DNA of 64,000 nucleotides from Rubrivivax gelatinosus IL144. Lineage in GTDB: Bacteria > Pseudomonadota > Gammaproteobacteria > Burkholderiales > Burkholderiaceae_C. This document shows positions 48,764 through 58,023 of this stretch, in pieces (position 1 is the stretch's first letter; each line of letters opens with the position of its first letter). The notes beneath the pieces are model-generated. The model was not told where the DNA came from and ran no database searches. It saw nothing but the letters and a program-made list of their open reading frames with translations. The position numbers were made by a program, and so were the translations under genes. The DNA is taken from positions 1,054,001 through 1,118,000 of the forward strand of contig NC_017075.1 of the NCBI RefSeq assembly GCF_000284255.1. The letters are read 5' to 3'.

Positions 48764-49650
48764 CAGTAGTTCACCCGTTTCTCGACGTAGCGGAACTGGA
48801 TCACCGTCAGCGCGACGACGATGACCATCAGCACCACGCTCTGCGCGGCCGAGCCGCCCAGGTCCAGCGCCTTGAAGCCGTCGTAGTAGACGCGGTAGAC
48901 GAGGATCGCCGTGTCCTTGCCCGGGCCGCCGTGCGTCGCCGCGTCGACGATCGCGAAGGTGTCGAAGAAGGCGTAGACGATGTTGATGACCAGCAGGAAG
49001 AAGCTGGTCGGCGTCAGCAGTGGGAACTGCACCGTCCAGAAGCGCCGCCAGGGGCCGGCGCCGTCGATCGCGGCGGCCTCGATCAGCGACTTCGGGATCG
49101 ACTGCAGCCCGGCGAGGAAGAACAGGAAGTTGTAGGACACCTGCTTCCAGACCGCTGCCATCACGATCAGCGCCATCGCGTCGCCGCTGTCGAGCAGGTG
49201 GTTCCAGTCGTAGCCCAGCCGGCGCAGCCAGTAGCTGACGATGCCGATCGACGGCGCGAACATGAACAGCCACAGCACGCCGGCCAGCGCCGGCGCCACC
49301 GCGTAGGGCCAGATCAGCAGCGTGCGGTAGAAGCGTGCGCCGCGCACGACGCGGTCGGCCATCACCGCCAGCACCAGCGACACCGAGATGCCGACGACGG
49401 CCACCAGCGTCGAGAACATCGCGGTGGTCTTGAACGACTGCAGGTAGCTCTCGTCGTCGATCAGGCGGCGGAAGTTCTCCAGCCCGACGTACTCGACGCT
49501 GGTGCCGAACGCGTCCTGCTGCAGCAGGCTGTAGTGCAGCGCCTGCGCGGCGGGCCAGAAGAAGAAGACGAGGATGACCGCCATCTGCGGTGCGATCAGC
49601 ACCCAGGGCAGCCACCCGTTCTTGAAGCGGACTCTTTTTTCTGCAGCCAA
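48763..49650 (-). CDS. ugpA: sn-glycerol-3-phosphate ABC transporter permease UgpA
   Basis: 295 residues with six membrane helices; EAA loop [20 protein letters not shown]. Pairs with UgpE. It is separated from ugpB by 152 bases with two hairpins. No signal peptide beyond the first helix. Confidence 0.95.
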   Translation of the reverse strand: MAAEKRVRFKNGWLPWVLIAPQMAVILVFFFWPAAQALHYSLLQQDAFGTSVEYVGLENFRRLIDDESYLQSFKTTAMFSTLVAVVGISVSLVLAVMADRVVRGARFYRTLLIWPYAVAPALAGVLWLFMFAPSIGIVSYWLRRLGYDWNHLLDSGDAMALIVMAAVWKQVSYNFLFFLAGLQSIPKSLIEAAAIDGAGPWRRFWTVQFPLLTPTSFFLLVINIVYAFFDTFAIVDAATHGGPGKDTAILVYRVYYDGFKALDLGGSAAQSVVLMVIVVALTVIQFRYVEKRVNY

Positions 49651-49673
49651 AGCTGGCTTCCCGTCACGACGAC

Positions 49674-49725
49674 GGCGGGCGCCCGCCTGGGGAACACCCG
49701 CCGTCCAGAGCGCCCCCGAGGGCGC
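49674..49725 (-). promoter_or_regulatory. Two hairpins between ugpB and ugpA
   Basis: GGCGGGC-GCCCGCC (49674-49687, perfect palindrome) and GCGCCC-CCGA-GGGCGC (49710-49725). Neither is followed by a T-run, so they are more likely to protect the ugpB message or reduce read-through into ugpA, the common arrangement when the binding protein must be in excess. Confidence 0.5.
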
Positions 49726-49802
49726 GATGCCAAGACCGCGAGCCTAACAGGCGCGCGGCCCGCGTCCGCCCGGCGATGGACGCGCGGGCGTCGCGGCGGC
49801 GT

Positions 49803-51113
49803 TCAGCGGTTGGCCTTCTCGAAGCGTTCGAGCTGCTCGTCGCCGCGCTTCTTGGCCGCGTCCAGCGCCTCCTTGGCGCTCTTCTTGCCGGCCCAGACCT
49901 GTTCCATCTCCTCGTCGACGATGGTGCGGATCTGCACGAAGTTGCCCAGGCGCACGCCGCGCGACTTGTCGGTGACCTTGCGGATCATCTGCGTCACGGC
50001 GACGTCGGTGCCCGGGTTCTCCTTGTAGAAGCCGGACTTGTCGGTCAGCTCGTAGGCCGCGGTCGTCGTCGGCAGGTAGCCGGTGCGCTGGTGGCTGGCG
50101 GCCTGCACCTTCGGGTCCGACAGGTACTCGAAGAACTTGGCCACGCCCTTGTACTCGGCCGGCTTCTTGCCGCTCATCACCCAGAGGCTGGCGCCGCCGA
50201 TGACGGTGTTCTGCGGCGCGCCTTGCACGTCGGGGTAGTAGGGCAGGGCGCCGATGCCGCCGCTGAACTTGGCGTTGCGCTTGACGTTGCCGTACAGGCC
50301 CGAGGAGCCGGTCATCATCGCGCACTCGCCCGAGACGAAGGTCGCGTCGGCGGCGTTGCCGCGGCCCTTGTAGACGAACAGGCCCTGCTTGGCCATGTTG
50401 GCCAGGTTCTCGATGTGGCGCACGTGCAGCGGCGTCGTGAAGGCCAGGCGCGTGTCCAGGCCGCCGAAGCCGTTGCGCTTGGTCGCGTACTCGACGTTGT
50501 GCCAGGCCGAGAAGCTCTCCAGCTGCGTCCAGCTGACCCAGCTCGTCGTGAACGGGCACTTGTGGCCGCTGGCCTTGAGCTTGGCGGCGGCCAGCGCCAC
50601 TTCAGGCCAGGTGGTCGGCGGCTTGTTCGGGTCCAGGCCGGCGGCCTTGAAGGCGTCTTTGTTGTAGTGGAAGACGGTCGTCGAGCTGTTGAACGGCAGG
50701 CTCATCATCTGGCCGTTCGGCGCCGTGTAGTAGCCGGCCACGGCGCTGATGTAGCGCGTCGGGTCGAACTTGACGCCGGCTTCGGACATCAGCGTGGCCA
50801 CCGGCTTCACCGCGCCCTTGCTGGCCATCATCGTCGCGGTGCCGACTTCGAAGACCTGCAGGATGTGCGGCGCGTTGCCGGCGCGGAAGGCGGCGATCGC
50901 GGCGGTCATCGACTCGTCGTAGCTGCCCTTGAACACCGGCACGACCTTGTAGTCCTTCTGCTGGGCGTTGAAGTCCTTGGCCAGGTCGTTGACCCATTCG
51001 CCCAGCGCGCCGCCCATCGAGTGCCACCACTGGATCTCGACCTGGGCCTGCGCGGGCAGGGCAAAGAGTGCCGCCACCGCGGCGGCGGCGGCGAACATCG
51101 GCTTCTTGATCAT
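49803..51113 (-). CDS. ugpB: sn-glycerol-3-phosphate-binding protein UgpB
   Basis: 436 residues (E. coli 438). A signal peptide (about 1-22, ending PAQA) precedes a family 1 extracellular solute-binding protein: QVEIQWWHSMGGALGEWVNDLAKDFN is the conserved start of mature UgpB. It captures glycerol-3-phosphate or glycerophosphocholine in the periplasm. First gene of ugpBAECQ. AGGAG precedes the ATG; a candidate PhoB box lies upstream. Confidence 0.96.
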   Translation of the reverse strand: MIKKPMFAAAAAVAALFALPAQAQVEIQWWHSMGGALGEWVNDLAKDFNAQQKDYKVVPVFKGSYDESMTAAIAAFRAGNAPHILQVFEVGTATMMASKGAVKPVATLMSEAGVKFDPTRYISAVAGYYTAPNGQMMSLPFNSSTTVFHYNKDAFKAAGLDPNKPPTTWPEVALAAAKLKASGHKCPFTTSWVSWTQLESFSAWHNVEYATKRNGFGGLDTRLAFTTPLHVRHIENLANMAKQGLFVYKGRGNAADATFVSGECAMMTGSSGLYGNVKRNAKFSGGIGALPYYPDVQGAPQNTVIGGASLWVMSGKKPAEYKGVAKFFEYLSDPKVQAASHQRTGYLPTTTAAYELTDKSGFYKENPGTDVAVTQMIRKVTDKSRGVRLGNFVQIRTIVDEEMEQVWAGKKSAKEALDAAKKRGDEQLERFEKANR

Positions 51114-51157
51114 GAAAGAGGGCTCCTGCAGCGAGAGTTGTACGTACGCGAAAGGAT

Positions 51158-51175
51158 GCGTGCGTTTTGTGACAG
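51158..51175 (-). promoter_or_regulatory. Candidate PhoB (Pho) box of the ugp operon
   Basis: On the minus strand the sequence reads CTGTCAC-AAAA-CGCACGC. The first half and the A/T spacer fit the Pho box (CTGTCAT-AWAW-CTGTCAT) well; the second half matches only 3 of 7. TACAAC 15 bases further could be the -10. ugp is a Pho-regulon operon in E. coli, which supports the idea. Confidence 0.45.
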
Positions 51176-51191
51176 TTCCCGGTTCTGTCAC
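51169..51191. repeat. Inverted repeat GTGACAG-N9-CTGTCAC in the ugpB/DUF3683 gap
   Basis: Perfect 7-base arms spaced by nine bases, overlapping the candidate Pho box. It could be an operator for either divergent gene. The divergent gap (51114-51285) also holds TAGGAT at 51268-51273, close to the oxidoreductase start. Confidence 0.5.
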
Positions 51192-51285
51192 GCGCCGTCC
51201 GGCGCGGGCACCCGGGTTTACCCGGTGGCGCACAAGACCCGTCTGCGGTCTCGATGCTGCACTGCGGTAGGATGCGAGGTTCGCC

Positions 51286-54200
51286 ATGAACGCGCCGCAA
51301 GCCTTTGCCACACCTCAAGTCCCGGCCGACGCCGCCCCTCGTGGCGCCCCGGACCGTGGCGACGACGCACCCGCGCGCCTGCGCGAGATCCCGTACAACT
51401 ACACCTCGTTCTCGGACCGCGAGATCGTTCGCCGCCTGCTCGGCGAGCGCGCCTGGGAGTTGCTGGACCGCCTCCGCCAGGAACGCCGTACCGGGCGCTC
51501 GGCGCGCATGCTCTACGAGGTGCTGGGCGACATCTGGGTCGTCCAGCGCAACCCGTACCTCGAGGACGACCTTCTCGACAACCCGGCGCGCCTGCGCCTG
51601 CTGACCGACGCGCTGGAGCACCGGCTGCGCGAGATCGAGCGCCGCCGCCAGCCCGACGACGCCGAGCGCGACGCCCACGTCGGCGAACTGCTGGACGCCG
51701 CGCGCGCCGCGGTCGCGCGTTTCTCCGACCGATTCGAGGAAGTGCGCGCGCTGCGCCACCGCACGCGCCGCGTGCTCGGCCGCGTGACGGCCAAGGACAA
51801 CATCAAGTTCGACGGCCTGTCGCGCGTGGCCCACGTCACCGATGCCACCGACTGGCGCGTCGAGTACCCCTTCGTCGTGCTGACTCCCGACACCGAGGCC
51901 GAGATGGCCTTGCTGGTCAAGGGCTGCATCGAACTCGGCCTGACGATCATCCCGCGGGGCGGCGGCACCGGCTACACCGGCGGCGCCGTGCCGCTGGCCT
52001 GGAACAGCGCGGTCATCAACACCGAGAAGCTCGAGGCGATGACCGAGGTCGAGCACGTGACGCTGCCCGGGCTGGACGCGCCGGTGGCCACGATCTGGAC
52101 CGAAGCCGGCGTCGTCACGCAGCGTGTGGCCGACGCCGCCGAGCGTGCCGACCACGTCTTCGCCGTCGACCCGACCTCGGCCGAGGCCTCGTGCATCGGC
52201 GGCAACATCGCGATGAACGCCGGGGGCAAGAAGGCGGTGCTGTGGGGCACGGCGCTGGACAACCTGGCGTCCTGGCGCATGGTCACGCCCGAGGCCAAGT
52301 GGCTGGAGGTGGTGCGCGTCGGCCACAACCTCGGCAAGATCCACGACGTCGAGATCGCGGTCTTCGAACTGCGCACCTACGACACCAGCGGCCGCACGCT
52401 GGAGCACACCGAGCGCCTGGAGATCCCGGGCCGCGTGTTCCGCAAGGAAGGCCTGGGCAAGGACGTCACCGACAAGTTCCTCGCCGGCCTGCCCGGCATC
52501 CAGAAGGAAGGCTGCGACGGCCTGATCACCAGCGCGCGCTGGGTCGTGCACCGCATGCCGGCGCACACGCGCACCGTCTGCCTGGAGTTCTTCGGCAATC
52601 CGAAGGAGGCGGTGCCCTCGATCGTCGAGATCAAGGACTTCCTCTTCGCCGAAGCCAAGAAACCCGGCGGCGCGATCCTGGCCGGCCTCGAGCACCTGGA
52701 CGACCGGTATCTCAAGGCCGTCGGCTACGCGACCAAGAGCAAACGTGCGCTCAAGGGCAAGGGCCTGCCGAAGATGGTGCTGATCGGCGACATCGTCGGC
52801 GACGACGAGGACGCCGTCGCGCGCGCCACCAGCGAGGTCGTGCGCATCGCCAACAGCCGCAGCGGCGAGGGTTTCGTCGCCGTCAGCGCCGACGCGCGCA
52901 AGAAGTTCTGGCTCGACCGCAAGCGCACCGCGGCGATCGCGCGCCACACCAACGCCTTCAAGGTCAACGAGGACGTCGTCATCCCGTTGCCGCGCATGGG
53001 CGAGTACACCGAGGGCATCGAGCGCATCAACGTCGAGCTCTCGCTGCGCAACAAGCTGGCGCTGGTCGACCGCCTGAAGGCCTTCTTCTCCGAAGGCGCG
53101 CTGCCGATCGGCCCGGGCGGTGAAGCCGGCGAGATCCCCAGCGCCGAGATCCTGGAAGACCGCGCCGCCGAGGCGCTGACGCTGCTGTCCGAAGTCGGCG
53201 TGCTCTGGCGCTTCTGGCTCGAGCACCTGGACGTCGTGCAGGCCGACAGCGGCCGCTCGGTGTTCTCGCTGCTGCAGGACGACACGCTGCGTGCGTCGTG
53301 GAAGCGGCAGATCCTCAAGCCGCTGCAGGCCATCTTCGCCGGTGGCGCCTTCGCGCCCATCCTCGACGCCTGCAAGTCGATCCACAAGGAGGTGCTGCGC
53401 GGGCGGGTCTGGGTGGCGCTGCACATGCATGCCGGCGACGGCAACGTGCACACCAACATCCCGGTCAACAGCGACAACTACGAGATGCTGCAGACGGCGC
53501 ACGAGGCCGTCGCACGCATCATGGCGCTGGCGCGCCGGCTGGGCGGCGTCATCAGCGGCGAGCACGGCATCGGCATCACCAAGCTGGAGTTCCTGACCGA
53601 CGAGGAACTGGCGTCCTTCGCCGCCTACAAGGCCAAGGTCGACCCCGAGGGCCGCTTCAACAAGGGCAAGCTGATGCGCGGCGGCGTCGCCGGCGCGATG
53701 GCCGCCGACCTGAGCGACGCCTACACGCCGAGCTTCGGGCTGATGGGCCACGAGTCGCTGATCATGCAGCAGAGCGACATCGGTGCGATCAGCGAGAGCA
53801 TCAAGGACTGCCTGCGCTGCGGCAAGTGCAAGCCGGTGTGCTCGACGCACGTGCCGCGCGCCAACCTGCTGTACAGCCCGCGCAACAAGATCCTCGCCAC
53901 CTCGCTGCTCGTCGAGGCCTTCCTCTACGAGGAGCAGACGCGCCGCGGCGTCAGCCTGCGCCACTGGGAGGAGTTCGAGGACGTCTCCGAGCACTGCACC
54001 GTCTGCCACAAGTGCCTGACGCCGTGCCCGGTGAAGATCGACTTCGGCGACGTGTCGATGAACATGCGCAACCTGCTGCGCAAGATGGGGCAGAAGAGCT
54101 TCCGTCCGGGCAGCGCGGTGGCGATGACCTTCCTGAACGCCACCAGCCCGCGCACGATCAAGGCCATGCGCGGCGCGATGGTCGGCGTCGGCTTCAAGGC

Positions 54201-55224
54201 CCAGCGCCTGGCCAACGACCTGCTCAAGCCCGTCGTGCGCCGCCAGACCGCCGCGCCGCCGGCGACGCTGGGCACGGCGCCGCTCAAGGAGCAGGTGGTC
54301 CACTTCATCAACAAGAAGCTGCCCGGCGGGCTGCCGAAGAAGACCGCACGCGCCTTGCTGGACATCGAGGACCGAGAGTACGTCCCGATCATCCGCGACC
54401 CCGAGGCGACCAGCTCGGAGACCGAGGCCGTCTTCTACTTCCCCGGCTGCGGCAGCGAACGCCTGTTCAGCCAGGTGGGCCTGGCGACGCAGGCCATGCT
54501 CTGGCACGCCGGCGTGCAGACCGTGCTGCCGCCGGGCTACCTGTGCTGCGGCTACCCGCAGCGCGGCAGCGGCCAGTTCGACAAGGCCGAGAAGATCATC
54601 ACCGACAACCGGGTGCTGTTCCACCGCGTGGCCAACACGCTGAACTACCTGGACATCAAGACGGTGGTCGTGTCCTGCGGCACCTGCTTCGACCAGCTGC
54701 AGGGCTACAAGTTCGAGGACATCTTCCCCGGCTGCCGCATCGTCGACATCCACGAGTACCTGCTCGACAAGGGCATCACGCTGCCCGGCGGCGAGGGCGC
54801 CTTCCTGTATCACGACCCCTGCCACACGCCGATGAAGCAGCAGGACCCGATGAAGACCGTCAAGGCGCTCGTCGGCCCCAACGTCGTGAAGAGCGATCGC
54901 TGCTGCGGCGAGAGCGGCACGCTGGGCGTCTCGCGCCCGGACATCAGCACCCAGGTGCGCTTCCGCAAGGAAGAAGAGATCCGCAAGGCCGAGGCCGCGC
55001 TGCGCGCCTCCGGCGCGGTGCCCGCGGGCGCCGGCGTGAAGATCCTCACCAGCTGCCCGAGCTGCCTGCAGGGCCTGAAGCGCTACCAGGACGACCTGTC
55101 CTCCGGCCTGCTCGAAGCCGACTACATTGTCGTCGAGATGGCGCGCCGCCTGCTCGGCGAGAGCTGGCTCGAGGATTACGTGCGCCGCGCCAATTCTGGC
55201 GGCATCGAACGCGTTCTCGTGTAA
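51286..55224 (+). CDS. DUF3683 FAD/4Fe-4S oxidoreductase (GlcD/GlpC-like fusion)
   Basis: 1312 residues. In order: N-terminal DUF3683 (about 25-180); an FAD-binding PCMH domain (about 190-400) with [15 protein letters not shown] near 223; a D-lactate/glycolate-oxidase-like C-terminal flavin cap (to about 800) with [13 protein letters not shown]; two 4Fe-4S motifs ([11 protein letters not shown] near 842, [12 protein letters not shown] near 904); and two CCG domains (CCGYPQ near 1087, CCGES near 1206; CPSCLQG) as in heterodisulfide reductase/GlpC. It fuses functions usually split over GlcD-GlcF or D-lactate dehydrogenase complexes. It probably oxidises a 2-hydroxyacid and passes electrons to quinone; substrate not known. 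No signal peptide. Confidence 0.93.
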   Translation: MNAPQAFATPQVPADAAPRGAPDRGDDAPARLREIPYNYTSFSDREIVRRLLGERAWELLDRLRQERRTGRSARMLYEVLGDIWVVQRNPYLEDDLLDNPARLRLLTDALEHRLREIERRRQPDDAERDAHVGELLDAARAAVARFSDRFEEVRALRHRTRRVLGRVTAKDNIKFDGLSRVAHVTDATDWRVEYPFVVLTPDTEAEMALLVKGCIELGLTIIPRGGGTGYTGGAVPLAWNSAVINTEKLEAMTEVEHVTLPGLDAPVATIWTEAGVVTQRVADAAERADHVFAVDPTSAEASCIGGNIAMNAGGKKAVLWGTALDNLASWRMVTPEAKWLEVVRVGHNLGKIHDVEIAVFELRTYDTSGRTLEHTERLEIPGRVFRKEGLGKDVTDKFLAGLPGIQKEGCDGLITSARWVVHRMPAHTRTVCLEFFGNPKEAVPSIVEIKDFLFAEAKKPGGAILAGLEHLDDRYLKAVGYATKSKRALKGKGLPKMVLIGDIVGDDEDAVARATSEVVRIANSRSGEGFVAVSADARKKFWLDRKRTAAIARHTNAFKVNEDVVIPLPRMGEYTEGIERINVELSLRNKLALVDRLKAFFSEGALPIGPGGEAGEIPSAEILEDRAAEALTLLSEVGVLWRFWLEHLDVVQADSGRSVFSLLQDDTLRASWKRQILKPLQAIFAGGAFAPILDACKSIHKEVLRGRVWVALHMHAGDGNVHTNIPVNSDNYEMLQTAHEAVARIMALARRLGGVISGEHGIGITKLEFLTDEELASFAAYKAKVDPEGRFNKGKLMRGGVAGAMAADLSDAYTPSFGLMGHESLIMQQSDIGAISESIKDCLRCGKCKPVCSTHVPRANLLYSPRNKILATSLLVEAFLYEEQTRRGVSLRHWEEFEDVSEHCTVCHKCLTPCPVKIDFGDVSMNMRNLLRKMGQKSFRPGSAVAMTFLNATSPRTIKAMRGAMVGVGFKAQRLANDLLKPVVRRQTAAPPATLGTAPLKEQVVHFINKKLPGGLPKKTARALLDIEDREYVPIIRDPEATSSETEAVFYFPGCGSERLFSQVGLATQAMLWHAGVQTVLPPGYLCCGYPQRGSGQFDKAEKIITDNRVLFHRVANTLNYLDIKTVVVSCGTCFDQLQGYKFEDIFPGCRIVDIHEYLLDKGITLPGGEGAFLYHDPCHTPMKQQDPMKTVKALVGPNVVKSDRCCGESGTLGVSRPDISTQVRFRKEEEIRKAEAALRASGAVPAGAGVKILTSCPSCLQGLKRYQDDLSSGLLEADYIVVEMARRLLGESWLEDYVRRANSGGIERVLV

Positions 55225-55230
55225 CGCGCA

Positions 55231-55283
55231 TTGCATTCGGATTCAATTCAACCTTGCGCAATGCGGGGTTGAACCGAATGCAA
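55231..55283. repeat. Imperfect inverted repeat after the DUF3683 gene
   Basis: TTGCATTCGG (55231-55240) and TTCAACC (55247-55253) pair with GGTTGAA (55267-55273) and CCGAATGCAA (55274-55283): 17 pairs with one six-base bulge (ATTCAA). The loop holds TTGCGCAA, itself a palindrome. The sequence is visibly less GC-rich than its surroundings. It begins seven bases after the stop; the downstream T-rich part is weak (CATTTCT), so it may be a terminator, a protein site or a mobile-element remnant. Confidence 0.6.
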
Positions 55284-55426
55284 CTCGAATCATTTCTACG
55301 CGTCTGCCGAAGCGAGGGTTTCATCTCGCGGCGCGGCGCATCACGCCGTTACCCTTGATGGCTCCGAATCCCCGGTTCATGGGGTGAAGATCCCGGCTCT
55401 TGACCCAGTACAACGATCGAACGGGC

Positions 55427-55442
55427 GGGTCCGAAAACTGCC
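55427..55442 (+). promoter_or_regulatory. Candidate sigma-54 (-24/-12) promoter of the PEP-CTERM gene
   Basis: GGG-TCCG-aaaa-CTGC: GG at 55428-55429 and GC at 55440-55441 are ten bases apart, the exact sigma-54 spacing; the consensus is TGGCACG-N4-TTGC. The predicted transcript would start about 55453, 24 bases before the ATG. PEP-CTERM genes are RpoN/PrsK-PrsR-dependent in some floc-forming betaproteobacteria, which makes this plausible. TTGACC at 55400 has no matching -10. Confidence 0.4.
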
Positions 55443-55476
55443 CTTAGTCCTTCACCATCTACTGCCAGGAGTCGCA

Positions 55477-55950
55477 ATGAATTTGAAACCTCTCGCCGTG
55501 GCGGCATTGCTCGCCACCAGCGCATCGGCATTTGCCGCAACCGACCTCGGGACGCTGGGAAGCGACCCCGTGTTCTTCAACGGCACCGGGTCGGGCTTCG
55601 TGTTCGACACCTTCACCTTCACGCTGTCGGAGCTGTCGAACCTGCGGATCGACGTCACCGACCTGAAGTTCCCGCCGGTCTGGTCGTTCAGCAACCTGGG
55701 CATCGCCCTGCTCGACTCGAGCTTCACGACGATCGGCACGGCCAATGCCGCCGACGGCCTGTCCTTCTCGGGGCTGGCCGCGGGCAGCTATGCGCTGGCG
55801 CTGACGGGCTTCACGACGGGCTCGTTGGGCGGGGCCTACGCGGGCGTCCTGGCCGCCTCGCCGGTGCCGGAACCCGAGACCTACGCGCTGATGCTGGCGG
55901 GTCTGGGCATCGTGGGCTTCATCGCCTCGCGCCGCCGCAACAACGTCTGA
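55477..55950 (+). CDS. PEP-CTERM sorting-domain protein (FxDxF-like)
   Basis: 157 residues. Signal peptide (about 1-21, ending AFA), a small beta-rich domain, and a C-terminal sorting signal: PVPEPETYALML, a hydrophobic helix, then RRR near the end (SRRRNNV). The motif PEP is read by an exosortase; xrtB is at 62184. The N-terminal segment FVFDTFTFTLSELS and the later GLAAGSYALALTGFTTG resemble the FxDxF-type PEP-CTERM family, although the first Phe of the namesake motif is shifted. AGGAG lies before the ATG. A strong terminator follows. Confidence 0.9.
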   Translation: MNLKPLAVAALLATSASAFAATDLGTLGSDPVFFNGTGSGFVFDTFTFTLSELSNLRIDVTDLKFPPVWSFSNLGIALLDSSFTTIGTANAADGLSFSGLAAGSYALALTGFTTGSLGGAYAGVLAASPVPEPETYALMLAGLGIVGFIASRRRNNV

Positions 55951-55973
55951 CGGGGCACGGCCCCACTTGGGTC

Positions 55974-56002
55974 AAGGGCGGTGCCGGGCACCGCCCTTTT
56001 TT
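55974..56002 (+). terminator. Factor-independent terminator after the PEP-CTERM gene
   Basis: AAGGGCGGTGC-CGG-GCACCGCCCTT stem of 11 pairs followed by six T (55997-56002). The gene is thus a monocistronic unit between this hairpin and the upstream inverted repeat. Confidence 0.85.
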
Positions 56003-56052
56003 CATGGGGGGCGGCGATACACTCGCGCGTCCCGTTCTCGCCCCCCTGACGC

Positions 56053-56466
56053 ATGAGTCCGCCCCGCGCGCCGCAGCCCACCTCGATCACCGTGCACCAG
56101 GCCTCGCGGGTCCTGGAGGTCGGCTTCGACGACGGCGCCCGTTTCCGCATCCCGTTCGAGCTGATGCGCGTGTACTCGCCGTCGGCCGAGGTCCAGGGCC
56201 ACGGCCCGGGCCAGGAGACGCTGCAGACCGGCAAGCGCGAGGTGCTCGTCGAGGCGCTGGAACCCGTGGGCCACTACGGCGTGCGCCCGAGCTTCTCCGA
56301 CGGCCACGACAGCGGCATCTACACCTGGGAGTACCTGTACCGCCTGGGAGCCGACGAAGCCGCGCTGTGGCAGCGCTACGAGGACAACCTGGCCGCCGCC
56401 GGCGTCGACCGCGACGCGCCGATGCCGCCCAAGCCCGGCCGCGCCTGCGGCTCCCATCACTCCTGA
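56053..56466 (+). CDS. DUF971 protein (gamma-butyrobetaine hydroxylase-like N-terminal domain)
   Basis: 137 residues. The DUF971 core is visible: [39 protein letters not shown] and the C-terminal [19 protein letters not shown]. The conserved Cys-poor form with a His/Asp pair is seen; related proteins (ApbC/Mrp-linked) have been tied to iron-sulfur handling, but the role here is unknown. It is followed seven bases later by ubiE. Confidence 0.88.
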   Translation: MSPPRAPQPTSITVHQASRVLEVGFDDGARFRIPFELMRVYSPSAEVQGHGPGQETLQTGKREVLVEALEPVGHYGVRPSFSDGHDSGIYTWEYLYRLGADEAALWQRYEDNLAAAGVDRDAPMPPKPGRACGSHHS

Positions 56467-56473
56467 ATCCCCC

Positions 56474-57205
56474 ATGGCCCAGACCCATTTCGGCTACGAA
56501 ACCGTCGACGAGAGCGAGAAGGCGCGGCGCGTGCGCGGCGTCTTCGATTCGGTCGCCTCGAGCTACGACCTGATGAACGACCTGCTGTCGATGGGCATGC
56601 ACCGGGCGTGGAAGGCCTACACGGTGGCGGTGGCCAACGTGAAGCCGGGCGACCGCGTGCTCGACATCGCCGGCGGCACCGGCGACCTCGCGCGCGCCTT
56701 CGCGCGCAAGGTCGGCGAGACCGGCGCTGTGGTGCACACCGACATCAACGAGGCCATGCTGCGCACCGGCCGCGACCGCCTGCTCGACGAGGGCCTGGTG
56801 CTGCCGACGACGACCTGCGACGCCGAGCACCTGCCGTTCGCCACCGGGACCTTCGACCTCGTCACCGTCGCCTTCGGCCTGCGCAACATGACGCACAAGG
56901 ACGGCGCGCTGCGCGAGATGTGCCGCGTGCTGCGCGACGGCGGCCGGCTGATGGTGCTGGAGTTCTCCAAGGTCGCCGCGCCGCTGGCGAAACCCTACGA
57001 CTGGTATTCCTTCAACGTGATGCCGAAGATCGGGCGTCTGGTGGCCGGCGACGAAGCCAGCTACCGCTACCTCGCCGAATCGATCCGCATGCACCCCGAC
57101 CAGCAGACGCTCAAGGCCATGATGAAGGAGGCCGGTTTCGGCCACGTGGACGTGCACAACATGAGCGCCGGCATCGTCGCGCTTCATGTGGGGATCAAGT
57201 GCTGA
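56474..57205 (+). CDS. ubiE: Ubiquinone/menaquinone biosynthesis methyltransferase UbiE
   Basis: 243 residues. SAM-binding motif I is [15 protein letters not shown]; the [26 protein letters not shown]-terminus and [19 protein letters not shown] are diagnostic. It C-methylates the ring in ubiquinone synthesis, feeding the bc1 complex. It overlaps a short Tim44-like gene; ubiJ and ubiB, often next, are not found here. Confidence 0.97.
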   Translation: MAQTHFGYETVDESEKARRVRGVFDSVASSYDLMNDLLSMGMHRAWKAYTVAVANVKPGDRVLDIAGGTGDLARAFARKVGETGAVVHTDINEAMLRTGRDRLLDEGLVLPTTTCDAEHLPFATGTFDLVTVAFGLRNMTHKDGALREMCRVLRDGGRLMVLEFSKVAAPLAKPYDWYSFNVMPKIGRLVAGDEASYRYLAESIRMHPDQQTLKAMMKEAGFGHVDVHNMSAGIVALHVGIKC

Positions 57206-57642
57206 GTCGACTGGCGCGCCTGAAGCGGCGCGTCGCGCCGCAACGGCACCCCGGGCGCGCGGCGATGCCCGCCGCCGACCCCGACGTCGAGGCTTTCCTG
57301 CGTGTCGCACGCGCCAGCTTCGTCAAGCTCCAGGCCGCCTGGGACGCCGCCGACCTCGGCGCGCTGGCGGCCATCACCACCGAGGACCTGCTGGCCGAGC
57401 TGCGCGAGCAGCTCGAGGTGCGCGGGCCCGGTCCCAACCGCACCGAGGTGCTGGCGCTGGAAGCGCGCCTGCTCGGCCTGGACGAGGTCGGCGAAGGCCT
57501 CGTCGCCAGCGTCGAGTTCTCGGGCTGGATCCGCGAGCGCCTGGAAGAGCGCGCCGCGCCGTTTCGCGAGCTGTGGCTGCTCGCGAACCTGAAGTCCGCC
57601 GGCCGCGGCTGGCAGATCGCCCGCGTCCAGGCGCTGAGCTGA
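57199..57642 (+). CDS. Short Tim44-like domain protein
   Basis: 147 residues from a GTG overlapping the ubiE end by seven bases (an ATG at 57265 would give 125). Residues 28-147 match the C-terminal Tim44-like domain ([24 protein letters not shown], then the beta-sheet half with EFSGWIRER). In related genomes the gene after ubiE codes for a longer membrane Tim44-like protein; here the membrane region is lacking, and the first 25 residues are basic ([13 protein letters not shown]). Either a shortened paralogue or a fragment. Function unknown. Confidence 0.65.
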   Translation: MLSRLARLKRRVAPQRHPGRAAMPAADPDVEAFLRVARASFVKLQAAWDAADLGALAAITTEDLLAELREQLEVRGPGPNRTEVLALEARLLGLDEVGEGLVASVEFSGWIRERLEERAAPFRELWLLANLKSAGRGWQIARVQALS

Positions 57643-58023
57643 AGACCCCGCCGCCCGTCGGCGCTTGGTTCACATCCCCTGACAGTTCGGGCCTCCTCAG
57701 GCCTTCGCGCGCCCCGCATTCCGAGGGCTGCCTGTAACGGCCTCGCGCCCTGGCGGCGCCGCGCCGGGCTGCGCGCCGACGCCCGCGTCCTCCCTCGTAC
57801 CCGCGCCGGGAACGCCGCTTGCCGAGGCTGTGGTCTGTACCTGCGGCCCTGGCGCCTTGTCACGAGTACCGAACCGAAGTTGCACCCTGAAGGGGTGCGG
57901 CACGCGGAGACGCCCTCATAGACTGGCCCGGCCTCGTGGTGCCAGGCCCCGGCACCAGCGGGGCACCGCGACCGCCTTGGCGCCTGGCGCCGGGGCGACC
58001 GATCGACTACCGGGGACCTTCTC
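57643..58023 (+). promoter_or_regulatory. Leader region of the eps/xrtB operon
   Basis: 381 bases without a gene. Two inverted repeats are seen: GCACCC-TGAAG-GGGTGC (57882-57898) and TGGTGCC-AGGCCCC-GGCACCA (57937-57957), the second 66 bases before epsD. TAGACT at 57919 could be a weak -10. No convincing sigma-54 or sigma-70 pair. The region may hold the regulator site for exopolysaccharide genes. Confidence 0.45.

Noticed and set aside
50602..55236. Open reading frame of about 1500 codons on the minus strand opposite the DUF3683 gene
   Set aside because: Its protein is low-complexity (Ala, Arg, Val, Asp, Leu) with no motif; such antisense frames arise from GC-rich third positions. The plus strand has full flavin and iron-sulfur motifs.
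57831..57844. Sigma-54-like element before epsD
   Set aside because: The GG and GC are nine bases apart instead of ten and the flanking bases do not fit.
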